Assembly: GCF_037975245.1 (NCBI RefSeq)
Contig: NC_092567.1
Coordinates: 18,668,876-18,732,875, forward strand
Length of the DNA: 64,000 bases
Direction of reading: 5' to 3'
From: Apostichopus japonicus
Taxonomy: Eukaryota; Echinodermata; Holothuroidea; Aspidochirotida; Stichopodidae
Position 1 is the first letter of the stretch; each line of letters opens with the position of its first letter. The position numbers were made by a program, and so were the translations under genes. Shown here piece by piece: positions 1-13,500 of the stretch. The notes under the pieces are model-generated. The model was not told the origin of the DNA. It worked only from the letters and a program-made list of their open reading frames with translations, and did no database searches.

Positions 1-1128
1 CAAATACAAGTTGTCAACGTGAAGTCCCTTCTACGCTTCCGTACAGTATACATTTCGACTGTGACACTATATATGAAATGTTGGCTTTTCTTTCTCATGT
101 TCGTTTCCGGTCTGTCTACTGCCGAGGTCAAGTCGGTGACCTCCACACAATCTGTATGTAGCTCTCTGTTTGTGATTAGTTAAGAAACATTCGTAACGAC
201 ACCCAGATGATTCATTACTTTGTAGCATTAGTTATAATCCTTGCGAACGTGCAATAGGAAGTCTTCTGGGCCAATGAGATGCACGTCCCTGGCAAAAAGG
301 TCCATGAATGTTCGACCCCGAAGGAAATTGCGTTTAAACCATTTTCGTTTTGTTTTGGATTTGTCACTTGAACTCTGATCAACGAGGCACATCCAGTATC
401 TTCCCTTAATCATTTTATTCATTTTGATGTTCATATTCAAAATGATGATATATTGTGTTGAGTAATTTTCAACTGGCTATTGGTTGCATCCTATACTGCA
501 CATATACCGGTACATGCTATATATGTTTGTACTGTACACAATGGATTTTCTTGATGTTATATCTGCCATTGGAGGAGGGGGAGCGAGGGGGGATTCCATT
601 GAATTTATTCTCGGGAAGGGCTTAAGCCCGCACCCCCAAAAGTACACGTGGTCGCGCGATTGGGATCTATATATAAAGTGAAAAAGGTCCCTGTATGGCA
701 CATCCATGATAGATCTCATCGAATTAGTTTCAACAATCATAGTAATTTGACATTTGCTCCAAAATAAGCGAAATCTCTTTCCTGGTAAATTTCTCATCTC
801 TAATCTTTATGATCTAAACTTCCTTAAACGACCTCATAGAATTTACATAGAAACCATTAACATTACAAAACTCTGTCTGTTTCCGTTACACGTTTACATA
901 ACCCTCACATAGATGTCTGAAGTAAGGTCGATCCATGACATAATTACTACTGTTGAGGCATCACGATCATTTCCTGCATACATCTGTTTGCACTCACAGA
1001 ATATAGGCTATATGCATGTGATTGTAGTCAAATACATAATTACATACATATACCCATACATATATGATGATTATAAACACATGGGCAAGCCAGTAGCCAG
1101 GAGGTAGAGTTGGAGGGGCACCAACAAT
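1..1128. other. No gene recognised
   Basis: Both strands were read. Only short open frames are present and none resembles a known family. There is no splice-bounded coding block I can support. Confidence 0.5.
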
Positions 1129-1502
1129 TTAAAGAGTGTGAAGAATCGCGCAAAAAGAAACGTTTAATGCCGGTAATCGGACCTAGTTTCAAAAAAGGTG
1201 TAACAGAAGTAGTATACACCATCATCGATCCCAGAAAGTACACACACACAGCTTGCTACCGTCTGTAATTAGACACTAGTGTACAGTCAATACATACAGC
1301 TGCGGTCAATACCCACAGCACAGTATACAAAGTATACAGCGATGGACATCTCAGGTCCAGCTAAAGATAACAATTACGGTTTCACGTTTCATTACTGTCT
1401 GCATTTTGTAGCGACACGAACAAAACGTCACTTGCAAGCAACAGAAAGTTAACTATTTCAGATGGCCGCACGCGGTTTGGGGCGAGTCTTCAATGCCTTT
1501 AA
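1129..1502 (-). mobile_element. TTAA-ended MITE, copy 1
   Basis: This is one of four copies in the window of a roughly 350-375 bp non-coding repeat; the others are near 31992, 33103 and 58227. It is bounded by TTAA at both ends, and the ends form an imperfect inverted repeat (AGGGTGTG and AGACTCGC-like words). Relative to copies 2 and 4 it is reversed. TTAA flanks suggest a piggyBac-type target, but the ends do not start with the usual CCC, so the superfamily is an inference. Confidence 0.7.
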
Positions 1503-3621
1503 GGAGGGGCACAATTAAAACTCGTGTCTTGTAACTTGTTAAGTTTTCTGTACACAGAGTGGTGGTACAAATTGGGGAGGGAAAGGATTGGCACCCTGTG
1601 TCCCATACTGGCTAAAATGTTGCTGGTGCAACCTCTACCAATTGCCCACCTAAATTTTTAATTAACATTGGGTCTCTCCTTTCCTTAACCATCCTTTTTG
1701 GCTCAACGAAAGTTAACGTGAGCTTCCGTGAGTTTTATCGCATTCTTATAAAACAACACCGTCCTTCTTTTCTCTCGTCCCTTTCCTGTCTCAACACCCC
1801 AGTCCCCCAGCCCCCCCCCCTCGCCCACCTTCTCCTCTCCATGTGAGGTATACGCTACTCAGTCTCGATGCAGTCACTTCATACCGGTGTTCAACTTAAA
1901 AACTATATATATATCCTTACAATCATTTCTCGCGCAGTGTCCGTTCACTAACGTCATACTTTGTCCATACCACAGTTCTCCTGACCACTGGATATGTACA
2001 AAGAACTTCCGAGAACAGTGATAAACGGTACCATACGTGGATCGGGGTAGTTGTTAAGCTGCAGTGCGCTGCTATTTACACCAACGCCCTGTGTATATTG
2101 AGCATAGTACCTCCATGTATCATCGGAGAGCTACCATTTTAGCACACACACACACGCGTACATACACGCAGATACATACTATTTATATACCGGAAAGACA
2201 TATACCACCATGTGGGTCAATGGTTACTACTTAGTGCTTGTTACCAGGGAGGTTTACCTCTTTGGAATAACCTGAAAAGGTCAAGTCTGCGAATGTTTTT
2301 ACTACCTTATGGCGTTATGTTACTTTGTAAACTCCTTCAAAAAGCATCATGTCAGCGTAAAACCCTGACAAAATGGGGATTAAAGAGTTAGCATAACATG
2401 TCCCTTTGTACTCCATGCCTATATCGTGGCAGACAACTTCTCGATACCCCGTTATAAATGAGATGACTGTGCAACAAGGTTCTTTCACCGCATAAATTAC
2501 GTAATTCTCGTGACGTCAACAATTTACAATTAGTATAGTAATTGAAGAGAATACTTACCTACTAATAACTACAGCGACCGAAAGAAAGAAAGAATTTCAT
2601 CCCATTATCGTGGTAGAAGTTAACGGTGAAATCGCGTCCAGTCCAGTTGTTAATGTTAATGGGGTATTGGTAACAACTCAACGTTATTGTTTCTAGCTGT
2701 ATCACTACCGTTATCGCAAAACTAGTAAAACGAGCATTCACGTGTATACGGATGTATGGAGTTGTCCGGGTTCGTTCGTTGACAGTTTACTTCCTCAGCG
2801 GTTAGGTTATTACTTGTTGACTCAGCAGGGTACCCACCGGACGTGGCGTTTATAGATTTGGAAATGTGTGGCGCGATTCCATGTTTTGAAGGTGGCGGGA
2901 AGAGAAAGTTTGCTCTGTCACTGGTTAGCTTTCCCCTGCTCGGTATCTATACTGCAATGTCTACTCTTGTCAAAGTCTCCAAGTAGTTAGAAAGTATATG
3001 ATAATGGGGGAAGACCGGAAGAGGCTTGCAGAAATTAAGATACAATCGAGACCGAAATGAAAAGGGGAATAAACTAGATGTAAACATCTAAGTCTTTTGA
3101 AGATCTGAAGAGATGACTTCACTGTCGAATTTGAACAAACTATGATAAACATTGTACGTTATTACCCGCACTGTTGGCATTCACCTTGAACATTTGAAAT
3201 ACGACCTAGGTGGAAGTGAAAGATTTCTCAAAGGTTTCATATTGTCACAATGACAACACACTTTTATAAAATGACACCCCCCTCCCCCAGCCACCCCTCC
3301 CCCATGTGCGGTCAAAATATCAAAACATTCTGTACAGATACAGTAGCCCTTTTCAACAATAATGATTATTTGTTCAGTTAATTTGTCAACAATTTGCGAC
3401 AAAATGACAAAATTCTCTGAGTCAAATATAAGTGCATGAGGAAATTAACCGTTTCGCTGTAACAATGACAAAATTATCAGTTATTGCTATTTAGATGAAA
3501 CCAATGTAATAATTTGAGACAAAATTATATCGCATGTTGAAATTGTGTCCCTGTATGTTGAAATCGTGTCCCTGTGCCCACACCCCGCCTCCCCTCCCCG
3601 CTCAACCAATCTCTCCCCTGC
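1503..3621. other. No gene recognised
   Basis: Contains pyrimidine-rich and purine-rich patches (about 1790-1840 and 2580-2592). No coding block or RNA gene was recognised. Confidence 0.45.
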
Positions 3622-3629
3622 ACCAAAGT

Positions 3630-3994
3630 CAGGGGTGGGCAACCTTTTTTAATGAATGGGCCAGATATAAGGAGTGGAAAATTGACAGGGCCGCAGCTAA
3701 CCAACGACCTGCTGTTGATTTCAATCCTTTGATTCCGAGGACTTTCAAGCAATAGGTGTGTGTACTTAATCTGTAATCACAAAACATAATGTCATTACAG
3801 CACAGTTGATAATTAATGGGGATAATAGGCCTAACTGACAGCATCATTAGTGCCGATAAATTCTAAGCAGCTAGCTCGTTTTTTGTGATGATGTAAAATA
3901 GATTGATTTTTTTTTCTTAAGACATCTCACGGGCCGCAAAACAAATCACTGACGGGCCGCATGTGGCCCGCGGGCCGTAGGTTGCCCACCCCAG
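3630..3994. mobile_element. Non-autonomous hAT-type element
   Basis: A 365 bp element. Its left end CAGGGGTGGGCAACC is matched by the right end GGTTGCCCACCCCAG, with one mismatch near the tip. It is flanked by an 8 bp target duplication with one mismatch (ACCAAAGT at 3622-3629, ACCTAAGT at 3995-4002). CAGGG ends and an 8 bp duplication are typical of hAT elements. The interior is rich in GGGCCGC words and has no transposase. Confidence 0.8.
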
Positions 3995-4454
3995 ACCTAA
4001 GTCGATTGTTGCTCATCGGCTGAGCATCTTTGTAATAGGTTTTTTTTTAGTTTGGAAAAGATCACAATAGTCTATAATCTGCATCCAGATAGTTTTATAG
4101 AACTCGTTTTTTTTTCGTTACGAAAATGAAGTGACAGACCGCCATCTAGTAGCTAATTGATATGCAACAGTTGTCAACAAAGATCATCATATTGTGACCA
4201 TTGTCTTAGTTTCACTTTTCCGTGTTTGTTTAATTATATAAGTATATTGGAATGCTTAAGCATGTGTTAGAATTGTTTTCAGTCAAACTAATCTATCATA
4301 ATGATTAATCTGTTATAAACTAGAAAGCAATAGGCCTATTCTGCGAAAAAAATTACAGTTGTTATGGGTTTGCTGACTAGGGCGACGGTAGCTCTGTTGT
4401 GGAGAATACAAACTGCACTAAAATACACACACTACGAATAATGTGCACTTACGT

Positions 4455-4618
4455 ATATGGCAAGCCATATGTGCAATAATTCGATAAACCGAGTTTATCG
4501 CCGTTAACTCTGTTTTTCGATCGATAAACTAAGTTTATCGCGGAAAAACACGGTTATCCAGTCGATAAACGGCGATAAACTCGGTTTATCGAATTATTGC
4601 ACATGTGGCTTGCCATAT
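4455..4618. repeat. Nested palindrome / foldback element
   Basis: Two 49 bp arms (4455-4503 and 4570-4618) are inverted copies with a single mismatch. Each arm contains a smaller palindrome, CGATAAACCGAGTTTATCG. The 66 bp loop contains another, CGATAAACTAAGTTTATCG. The whole could fold as a long hairpin or as a row of short ones. It may be a small foldback MITE; no coding content. Confidence 0.8.
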
Positions 4619-5725
4619 ATATATACATACGTGTAAAGTGTACATGTATACATGTAAGATGTAGTTGTACACTTAATCGCGCATGATCATATACAGGCTA
4701 ACATTTTAACATACAGTACGACCGTAAGGCGAGTTTGCCGAGAGTGAATGTGGCTGCTATGGGGATAAACAGTGGTTCCGATAACTGAAAGAATAAAGAA
4801 TGTCAATGCGAGAGGCGGTAAAATTGTTTCAAAAGATTTGGCAATAGAAATGTATACCAGTTGGTCAAGTCGATGAATTCCTCATCGTTTGATACATATA
4901 CCTTAGACGGTGCTTACGTTGCCTTGCCTATCAGTAATACGTAGCTATATATACCTAACGTTAGGTTCAGTAGAGCACAATGATGGTGGTCAACATATAT
5001 ATTAGTGCGATAAAATTGTTTAAAATGAGCAGCTTGAAGTTGTAAATTAAGTTGAACACGAAATGAAAAATAGTTAGGAATAGCCAAGTGTGCCTGATTG
5101 TGTGGAGATCGTATTGGGATAAGCAATGGTTATGTGCATAAAACATAGTGTATGTAAACACATGAAACTAACCCCCCCCCGCACCTCCCGCCCCCTCCGC
5201 CCCCCCCGCACGCGAATGGAATGTCTTAGCTATGATGAAAGAGTTTGTATCGTAGAATCGTGATGTACATATTGCGCAATGTTTAATGCGACAAGCTACA
5301 CAAAACGTTTCCATATGATGCTCGAGCCCTTTGACGTCTAAATTGTAATTTTTTGCTGGGATGTCGACTTCAATGACCACACCCACTTTTTTACAAAATT
5401 CTCTGTGTAACATATTGTACTGCAACCTGCAGTTTAGACCAACCACTGCCAGTCATACCTGGAGGTTACATACTTACCCTGACCCCAGCCACCATCCTAG
5501 CCTATCTATGCCCATATATGGATTTAAGAGTAAATGAGCTTATGTAACAGATTGTTCTACTATAGTACTATATACACATTATGACTATTGAATACAGAGC
5601 CTCAACAACTGGAATAACCTGTCTTGTGTTATTATTACATTATAGTTATTTATTAATTATCTAACAAGTTTACACTCTGGGCCGCCTATAATGTACGTAT
5701 CGTAATGTTGGTATCTACCTTATCT
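4619..5725. other. No gene recognised
   Basis: A polypyrimidine C-rich tract lies at about 5171-5210. No gene or RNA was recognised. Confidence 0.4.
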
Positions 5726-5728
5726 TGT

Positions 5729-5756
5729 AAATATATATATATATATATATATATAT
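5729..5756. repeat. (AT)n microsatellite
   Basis: A short AT dinucleotide run at the left border of duplication unit A. A longer AT run sits at the same place in unit B (about 16778). Confidence 0.8.
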
Positions 5757-6550
5757 TTGATCGACAAGGTTGTTTGTTTTTTTTAGAGCAAGTGTCTATA
5801 TCATATTACCAGGTACGAAGTTCACAATGACATTGTACTTAATACCGACACAAGAAAGCTGTGTCACGCTGTACCGACCAAACAGGTGTTCCATTCACAT
5901 ACTTTATCTCAAATTGTTTGACTTTGTAATATGATGATCATCAAATCCCCCCCCCCCCCCCAACACACACAGTTGCTAATACCGTGCGCACCCATCCTAT
6001 CTTTGCTGAAATCATTTTCAGTACTATACATATATGCGTATTTCGGCTACTAGGTATTCTCTTTCTCAAAGGAATTCTTGGAAATGTGATTATTCGAGTG
6101 TTGGCGTTCCTTCAGGAGTATTTAAAGATGATGCTTTAATTGTTTATTGATACAATTCTTGCACTCCAATTTTGGGTAAACATATTTTGTAACACAGCAT
6201 TATGCAGACTTTACGTGAGCAAAAACACTGCTTTAATTCATTCGGATTGATATTATTCATCACAACTTAGAGACATATAAACTGGCTAAGGTTATTCGTA
6301 AAAGGGAAATGGATTGGTAAATGGCTGGAATAATTTTGCTGTACACGTTGAATGTGCGTCTGGCATTTGCGATTGAATGTTCACATTGAACATGCGACTG
6401 AATGTTCTGCTGAATGTGCGAAGCTAGGTTCATATCTGTTGAAAGTTTTTAAACTCTCGCGGTAACTGTAGTGTAAGTCGATGCAATCTCTTCTTGTTTC
6501 CTTGATAAAATAAAATGAATAAATTTCTTTTTATTCATTTCTATACTTTG

Positions 6551-6917
6551 AAGACAACTTAACCAACTTTCGCGTAGTTGCTTAATAGGTGACAGACACA
6601 ATTCAGCAATGGAATTAGCCACTTGAACGTTTTGGTACTGAAAACATTGCTACCATGGCATACTCTGTTTACAGTAGTGTTATCGTAGACTATGTCTATA
6701 ACGTAGGCGAAAGTTATCAGGTTATCATAGTCTAGCCTAAGTAACGTTAGGCTACTCGCGTTGCACGTAGTCACAATCACATGCGGTCAACTGATCATCT
6801 CACAGCCATTATATTGTATTGTATTTTTTGAGGACTAACATTGTTTCTATAACTATACAAGGACAATGCCTCCAATTGTATTATAATGTATCGTGAAATT
6901 TGGTGGTAGTTCAATTA
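6551..6917 (+). pseudogene. Dead copy of isopentenyl phosphate kinase exon 1 and promoter region
   Basis: The segment parallels 27522-27717 upstream of and within the intact kinase gene. From the ATG at 6866 it would read MPPIVL, then a stop codon, then CIVKFGGSSI, against MPPIELECIVKFGGSS in the live gene. Homology ends abruptly at about 6917, where a non-LTR 3' end begins. It is therefore a truncated duplicate with a stop in exon 1 and no downstream exons. Confidence 0.75.
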
Positions 6918-7010
6918 GTTTAGTTTAGTACAAAATAAAAGATCAGGAGGAACAATCAAGTCCCCATCAAGAACCCAATGGGTGAGAAAAAACAAGAGTT
7001 TAATCTAGAA
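6918..7010 (-). mobile_element. 3' end of a non-LTR retrotransposon
   Basis: Begins with AGTTTAGTTTAGTA and shares an AAGTCCCCAT(C/T)AAG core with 60062-60150, where the same family keeps part of its reverse transcriptase C-terminus. The fragment is only its 3' end and is inserted in the dead kinase exon. Confidence 0.55.
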
Positions 7011-7525
7011 AATGTGATATTTATCATTATACAATCCGACGTTTTATGTCGAACTTTCCACATTTTATGTCAAAAATTCCTCTATATATCTCGAAATATA
7101 AAAGTTTTATCATAAAAATGTTTTCCATCCCATCTGGGGCATTATTCCATTTAAACTACGACTTTATATAAGACAAAACGTTCGATGTTTTGCTTCGAAA
7201 TTAGGCGTAACACATCAGACTGAAATACGATTTGTCTAAGGGTAATAAAACTAGCAAAATATAAACAAAATATGATATTAAGAAGAAAATATACAGAATA
7301 CGATAATTCTCAATACTTAATTATATTCTCGATGAGCTAAACGTTTGACATTTAACGATTTTTAATTAAAACATGAAACATATATACTTTTTAGTTTTAT
7401 AACATTTTAAGATTATGTATTAATTTAGGGTGATTTTCTTATGATCGATTTGCTTTATTACTGGAGATTCGTGACCTTTACTTTAAGGGTTTTTCTTTCC
7501 TTAAAGCATAATTTCTTCACATCTA

Positions 7526-10500
7526 TCACAGACAAGCGGAGACCTTGCTCCAATAGCCATCGGTTGACGAGTAGAGGTAACCGTTAGGTCCTCCGTTATG
7601 AATACGGGCGAACTCTTCGCAACCAGGAGTGTAGCCAATCCTGGAGGATGTTGCGTAACGGGACATGTATGCTTGTACTGTCCTTTCAGCGCACGCCTGC
7701 TCCGTGGTACAAGATACCCAGTCTAGAGAATTTCATGAAAAAACAAAGAAGGAAAAACAAAATATTTCTTATAGGCTATCTTTAACACTTTATTAAATGT
7801 GTAAAAGCGAGTTTTGATTAATTCTCAAATGCCTATAGGAGATTAAACTTTGTAAGTTTGGATAATCCCTTTTTGTAGCATCAGTGGTGGATCGAGTATA
7901 TCTGTGGCGATATACCTAGGAGCGATAGGTCCAGGTCGGGGTCCTTAATTGGTTTTTGGCAATTGGAAATTAGCTTATGGGCATCCGTAGATAATATAGC
8001 AAACCAACGAACAGATTGCTGTTGAAGCGACACTCCGTATATATACATGTGAATAAAGTTGCAACATATTGCTTGTACGTATAACGGGTAATGTAAGATA
8101 AGGCTCGTTTAACACAACAGCGTGTAAGTTTGGATAATCCCTATTCGTAGCACCAGTGTCGGATCGAGTATATCTGTGGCGATATACCCAGGAGCGTTGG
8201 GCCCAGGTCGGTCCTCCAGGACAATTATGTCACCTTGTCCCCTTTTATGCAGTCTTCATTTTCCTTTAATTATGTAATAATAAGAAAACAATATTATTTA
8301 TCCTATTTTGACTCGTGCCCGTTGCTTTGTCTCCTATACCCCTCTCCCTCCCCTTTTCGCTTCTCGTCGGGCATGTACTCTACTCACCTGCACCCAAGTT
8401 GTTACTCATCATTGTAGCATCAATGTAGTAGGGCTCTTTGATTTGGAAAGGACCACAAGAGTAGGAGTTAACATCCCATCTGCATCCAATGTTTGCGTTG
8501 CAATTACTTTCGACCGCACAGATGCAGGCCATGCAATCGCTTGGTACTGGACCTAGTGTGTCACAACGTGAGACAGTTTATTATTAAGTTACTGATATAG
8601 GGCCCGTGTGCAGGTTGCGACAGAACCGCCTAATAAACGGGACTAACATAAACAAATTATATAAAGGAAATAAATTTGTTTGCGTATAAAGACCCTTTAC
8701 TATATATGTCAGGGGTCATTTGGTCAATGGAAGGGCGTCGTACGACGTTGAATGAAATACGTTGTGGCTAAAACATTTAGGTTGTGGAATGAATTTACGT
8801 TCTTAAAAATTGTTTTGAACTGCAATAGCGAAAAATATTTCAAGCCTATTGTTAACAGTATTTGTTAACAGTTGACTATACATATTATTCATTACAAGAC
8901 GGCACTGATATAGGGTTAATTAAGAAAATAAATGAAAAAATTCTAGGAAGCACAATATCTCTTTAATTGTTTCTTTCTGTTCAAGAATATAAATTTTAAA
9001 TATTTGTTTACATTTGAAAACATTTCATGAGTAGTATAGAGGGCCCCGGATTGCACCGGTGCAATCCCAATTTTGGATGTATCTTGATTGTCATAAGAGA
9101 TGTACCCCCTCAGATGGCACCCGTGCAATCCCAACTTGTGATGTATCCCCGGAAAGATGTAGCCATTATGATGGCACCCGTACAATCCCAACTTGTGATT
9201 GTACCCCCGGTAAGATGTAGCAACTATATGATCGCACACAGTACAATCCCAATGTGTTATCGACTGAGATTGCCTGTCACTGAGATGTATCCATCAATGA
9301 TCACACACACAGTACAATCCCAATTTGTTATCAGTTGAGATTTTCTGTCACTGAGATGTAGCCATCAATGATCACACCCGTGCAACCTACTTTGTAACGG
9401 ACCCAAATTCCCGATAACTGAGATGTAGCCACCAATGATCGCACCCGTGCAATCCCAATTTTTTATCAGTTGAGATTTTCTGTCACTGAGATGTAGCCAT
9501 CAATGATCTCACCCGTGCAATCCTACTTTGTAACGTGCCCAGGTTCCCTGTAACTGAGATGTAGCCACCAAAGATCGCCCACAGTCCTAGGTCATTCCCG
9601 ACCATGATTGGATTTACGATGATATCTATTGATATATGTATATATGTACTGGTCGCCCACCAGTACGGTACCTATATGAGGTCGCATGATAGTATCTTAA
9701 GCAGGTTTATTTGAAATCATATTCTTGATAGTTTTCAGCAATGAGACAGGGAAGAAATTCGTAATTCGAGAGGTAAATTAGTATAGGCCCACAGTTTTGG
9801 TATATTAATTGAATATTATATTTGGATATCCGAATCGTCAATAAACTATAATATAGCTACTGATATATATTCGTGAAGTGAACGAATGTGAAATTCTTTG
9901 TCTCCTATAACTCAGTCAACGCGTGTGGGGGTTTTAACGTTTTAAGAACGAGCAACATTTTCCCATTATATTCCATGAACCAGCATATTATTGGAAACTT
10001 TTTAGCGATATTCTAGTAAGATTAATTGAGGGGGAGGAAGAAGGTCTAAGTGTTTAAATTGATTAAAGGCAATATGCCATGCTGTTGAACAAAGCCTGCG
10101 TGAAATTTCCACGTACAGAATGGTCACTTGAATACCGGTAACGAATAAAAGGGGGGAAAATGACCAGAATGTTTCCTCTTTAATCCTAGTTCCTTTAGTG
10201 ATAATCTAAAGCGCAGGCATTGGCTATTGCATTAAAACGATCGGCATACTTATTTTAGGTCGCTGAATTTGTATCTGTATGTTTAATGGTACTCGATAAC
10301 ATGGATAACGAATAAGCCCTCGCTCATTAAGAAAATAATAATTATGCCTGGTAGGTGGATGTCTAATTGTAATACCCTTTGTGTTCATGATCACAACGAG
10401 ACCAGCGTATATTTAGTATCCTGGACACGCCTTATGTATAACAAAGAGTTCGTTAGTTTATGAACTGAAAGAGATTGATCAAATTCAACGGCTATTTTGA

Positions 10501-13500
10501 GGGCCACTGAATAATCCAGAAAGAGCGAGCCTTTCTCCGTTAAACATGCAATCTGTGTCTTTGTGTCTATTTTGTATGGATTTGTTTTTACCCGTTTTCG
10601 TAACGTGCATATTCACTAAGGATGAATCTCCAAAAAGAGGATGTCTCCAATTTGACGGTCTGGTTTTATTCACGGTAAGCAGGCGCACATATTTAGGAGG
10701 GAGATAATAAACTTGCATGCTTTGAAAGTTTTGTCTTTGGCTTTTTTTATTATTATTATTATTTTTTTGCTTCATTTTAAAAACACGCATTTTCGTTAAG
10801 TCGCCACTCGATTAGATAGGAGCTTCATTTCGTCATGACAGACTGGTAATGTCATGAGGAGGGGTAAAAGTGCGTTGTTTAGATCACACCCTTAACTGTG
10901 ATGAGCACGCGAGCACAAAATGAGTGACTCAAAGAGCAATGTTGTTTAGATGAGCAATTCAGCAAGTGCTCATATTAGAATAGGCAACAAGAAAAACGCA
11001 TGATATGGTTTATGTCATGAGCACGCGAGCACTAAATGAGTGACTCAAAGAGCAAAAGAGCACACCGTGAGCAACGCGAGCACAAAATGAGTGACTCAAA
11101 GAGTAAAAGAGCACACCGTGAGCAACGCGAGCATGAAATGAGTGACTCAAAGAGCAAAAGAGCACACCGTGAGCAAAGAGCACACCGTGAGCAACGCGAG
11201 CATAACATGAGTGACTCAAAGAGCAAAAGAGCACACCGTGAGCAAAAGAGCACACCGTGAGCATAAAATGAGTGACTCAAAGAGCAAACGAGCACACCGT
11301 GAGCAAAAAAGGGTCGTTTAGATGAGCAATTGAGCACTTGCTCATATTGATATATTCAAAAAGTATATCATTCAAATTTTTGTTTAAAAGCTCTCATTAC
11401 ATCGAATGACACCAAGAAGTAAACCCTCACAAGATGAGATTTCTTTGTAAAATATGCAATAAAGAATTTAACCGTCATTTCAATCTTCGTCGACATGAAT
11501 CTAACATTCACGCTAGTAATCAAAAGGCGGGAATGATTACTGACAGCGAGGATGACACTGACGGTGTGAATGGTAAAGAACGTTATGTGAATACGCGTCG
11601 TGTCGGTGTGAAATACAAACATCGTGAAAGTGATTCGACCGATGACCGCAGTGAAGAAGACAATGACCTGGTGGATACTGAGGGAAGTAATGAACATAAT
11701 AGTTCGGATGAGCCGATTGAAACATCAGACGATACTGGCAGTAGTGGTAGTGAGGATGATGATGGTGACGATCACGATGACGAGGATGGTGAACGCACGT
11801 ATGATGCTGTGGAGACTTGGATGCACTTGCTCGAACTCAATAAGGCAATGTCAAAGATATTACATCATGGACTGAAGAACAAAGACGAGAGTGACAAGGA
11901 GGAGGAGGGTGATAATGTGTACGATGCGGTAGAAACTTGGATGACCTTGATCCAACTCAATAAGGCCATGACGAAGGTTTTACGTCATGGCCTGAAGAAC
12001 AAATACGAAAGTGATGATGATGAGGAGGAGGATGACAACGATGTGTAAGTTGTCGAAGAGACGTGGGTGACTATACGATCGATCTGAAGAAAGAAATAAC
12101 AAAGGTTTCGTATCGTATAGCATCACAAAACACCTAGGCGTGCTTGTTTGTGCCACAAGGCCGCACCGTCGTGGAATATTTTGATTCATTTGGCCGACAA
12201 CCCACAACGATACCAGGCAGTGCACGGTTCTTCTAAACGAAGTTGTTCGTTACGACACACGGCCATTACAATCGTTTAACTCTCACGTGTGTGGACATTA
12301 CTATTTGTATTATCTCTTACATCGGAGTCGTAGACAAAATATGAAGATATCGTAGGAAGGTTTACTGATAAGGGTCACCGTAATAATCGAGATGTATATG
12401 ACTTCATAAATCCATATTTGTATCTTTGAAGAATCATCATTTGAATATTGACGGTTCATAACTTCTCGTGCTTACTCTGAAGTTTTGTTGTTGTTCAAAT
12501 GTCAAAACAAAAAATAATGGTATAATGAATTATTCGAAATGAGGTTTGTCGGAACGGGTTCCTTCAGTCTCCTCACCGTTATGGGAACCAAAGTAGTGAT
12601 GCACTAAAGATATCACTGCTATTTGTATCACCAGTATTTTATTGGTTGGCGGAATGTTGCACAAATTCATTAAATAAAATAATAAATAAATAAAAAACTG
12701 TAGAAACATCGCTTTCTTTTCATTTTGACTCGACTTTGTATTCAAAATATAAGGTTTTCCACATGTCCAGTGTATAGGGTCAACCAAGCGTCCTTTTTTT
12801 TTTGCCTATTCTGATATGAGCACGTGTTCAATTGCTCATCTAAACGACTCTCTTTTGCTCACGGTGTGCTCTTTTGCTCTTTGAGTCACTCATTTAGTGC
12901 TCGCGTGCTCATGACATAAACCATATCATGCGTTTTTCTTGTTGCCTATTCTAATATGAGCACTTGCTGAATTGCTCATCTAAACAACATTGCTCTTTGA
13001 GTCACTCATTTTGTGCTCGCGTGCTCATCACAGTTAAGGGTGTGATCTAAACAACGCACTTTTACCCCTCCTCATGACATTACCAGTCTGTCATGACGAA
13101 ATGAAGCTCCTATCTAATCGAGTGGCGACTTAACGAAAATGCGTGTTTTTAAAATGAAGCAAAAAAATAATAATAATAATAAAAAAAGCCAAAGACAAAA
13201 CTTTCAAAGCATGCAAGTTTATTATCTCCCTCCTAAATATGTGCGCCTGCTTACCGTGAATAAAACCAGACCGTCAAATTGGAGACATCCTCTTTTTGGA
13301 GATTCATCCTTAGTGAATATGCACGTTACGAAAACGGGTAAAAACAAATCCATACAAAATAGACACAAAGACACAGATTGCATGTTTAACGGAGAAAGGC
13401 TCGCTCTTTCTGGATTATTCAGTGGCCCTCAAAATAGCCGTTGAATTTGATCAATCTCTTTCAGTTCATAAACTAACGAACTCTTTGTTATACATAAGGC

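Larger units (their letters stand above)
9030..11350 (+). repeat. Left terminal inverted repeat
   Basis: Contains, from outside in: tandem repeats of roughly 60 bp (about 9050-9590), unique sequence, a 101-codon open frame read outward, and a cluster of 50-70 bp repeats with the words GAGCACACCGTGAGCAA (about 10900-11330). It is about 220 bp longer than the right arm because that cluster is expanded. Confidence 0.85.

Noticed and set aside
9027-9338. 103-codon frame and its mirror at 14591-14932
   Set aside because: Lies in subterminal repeats of the large element and starts outside its border.
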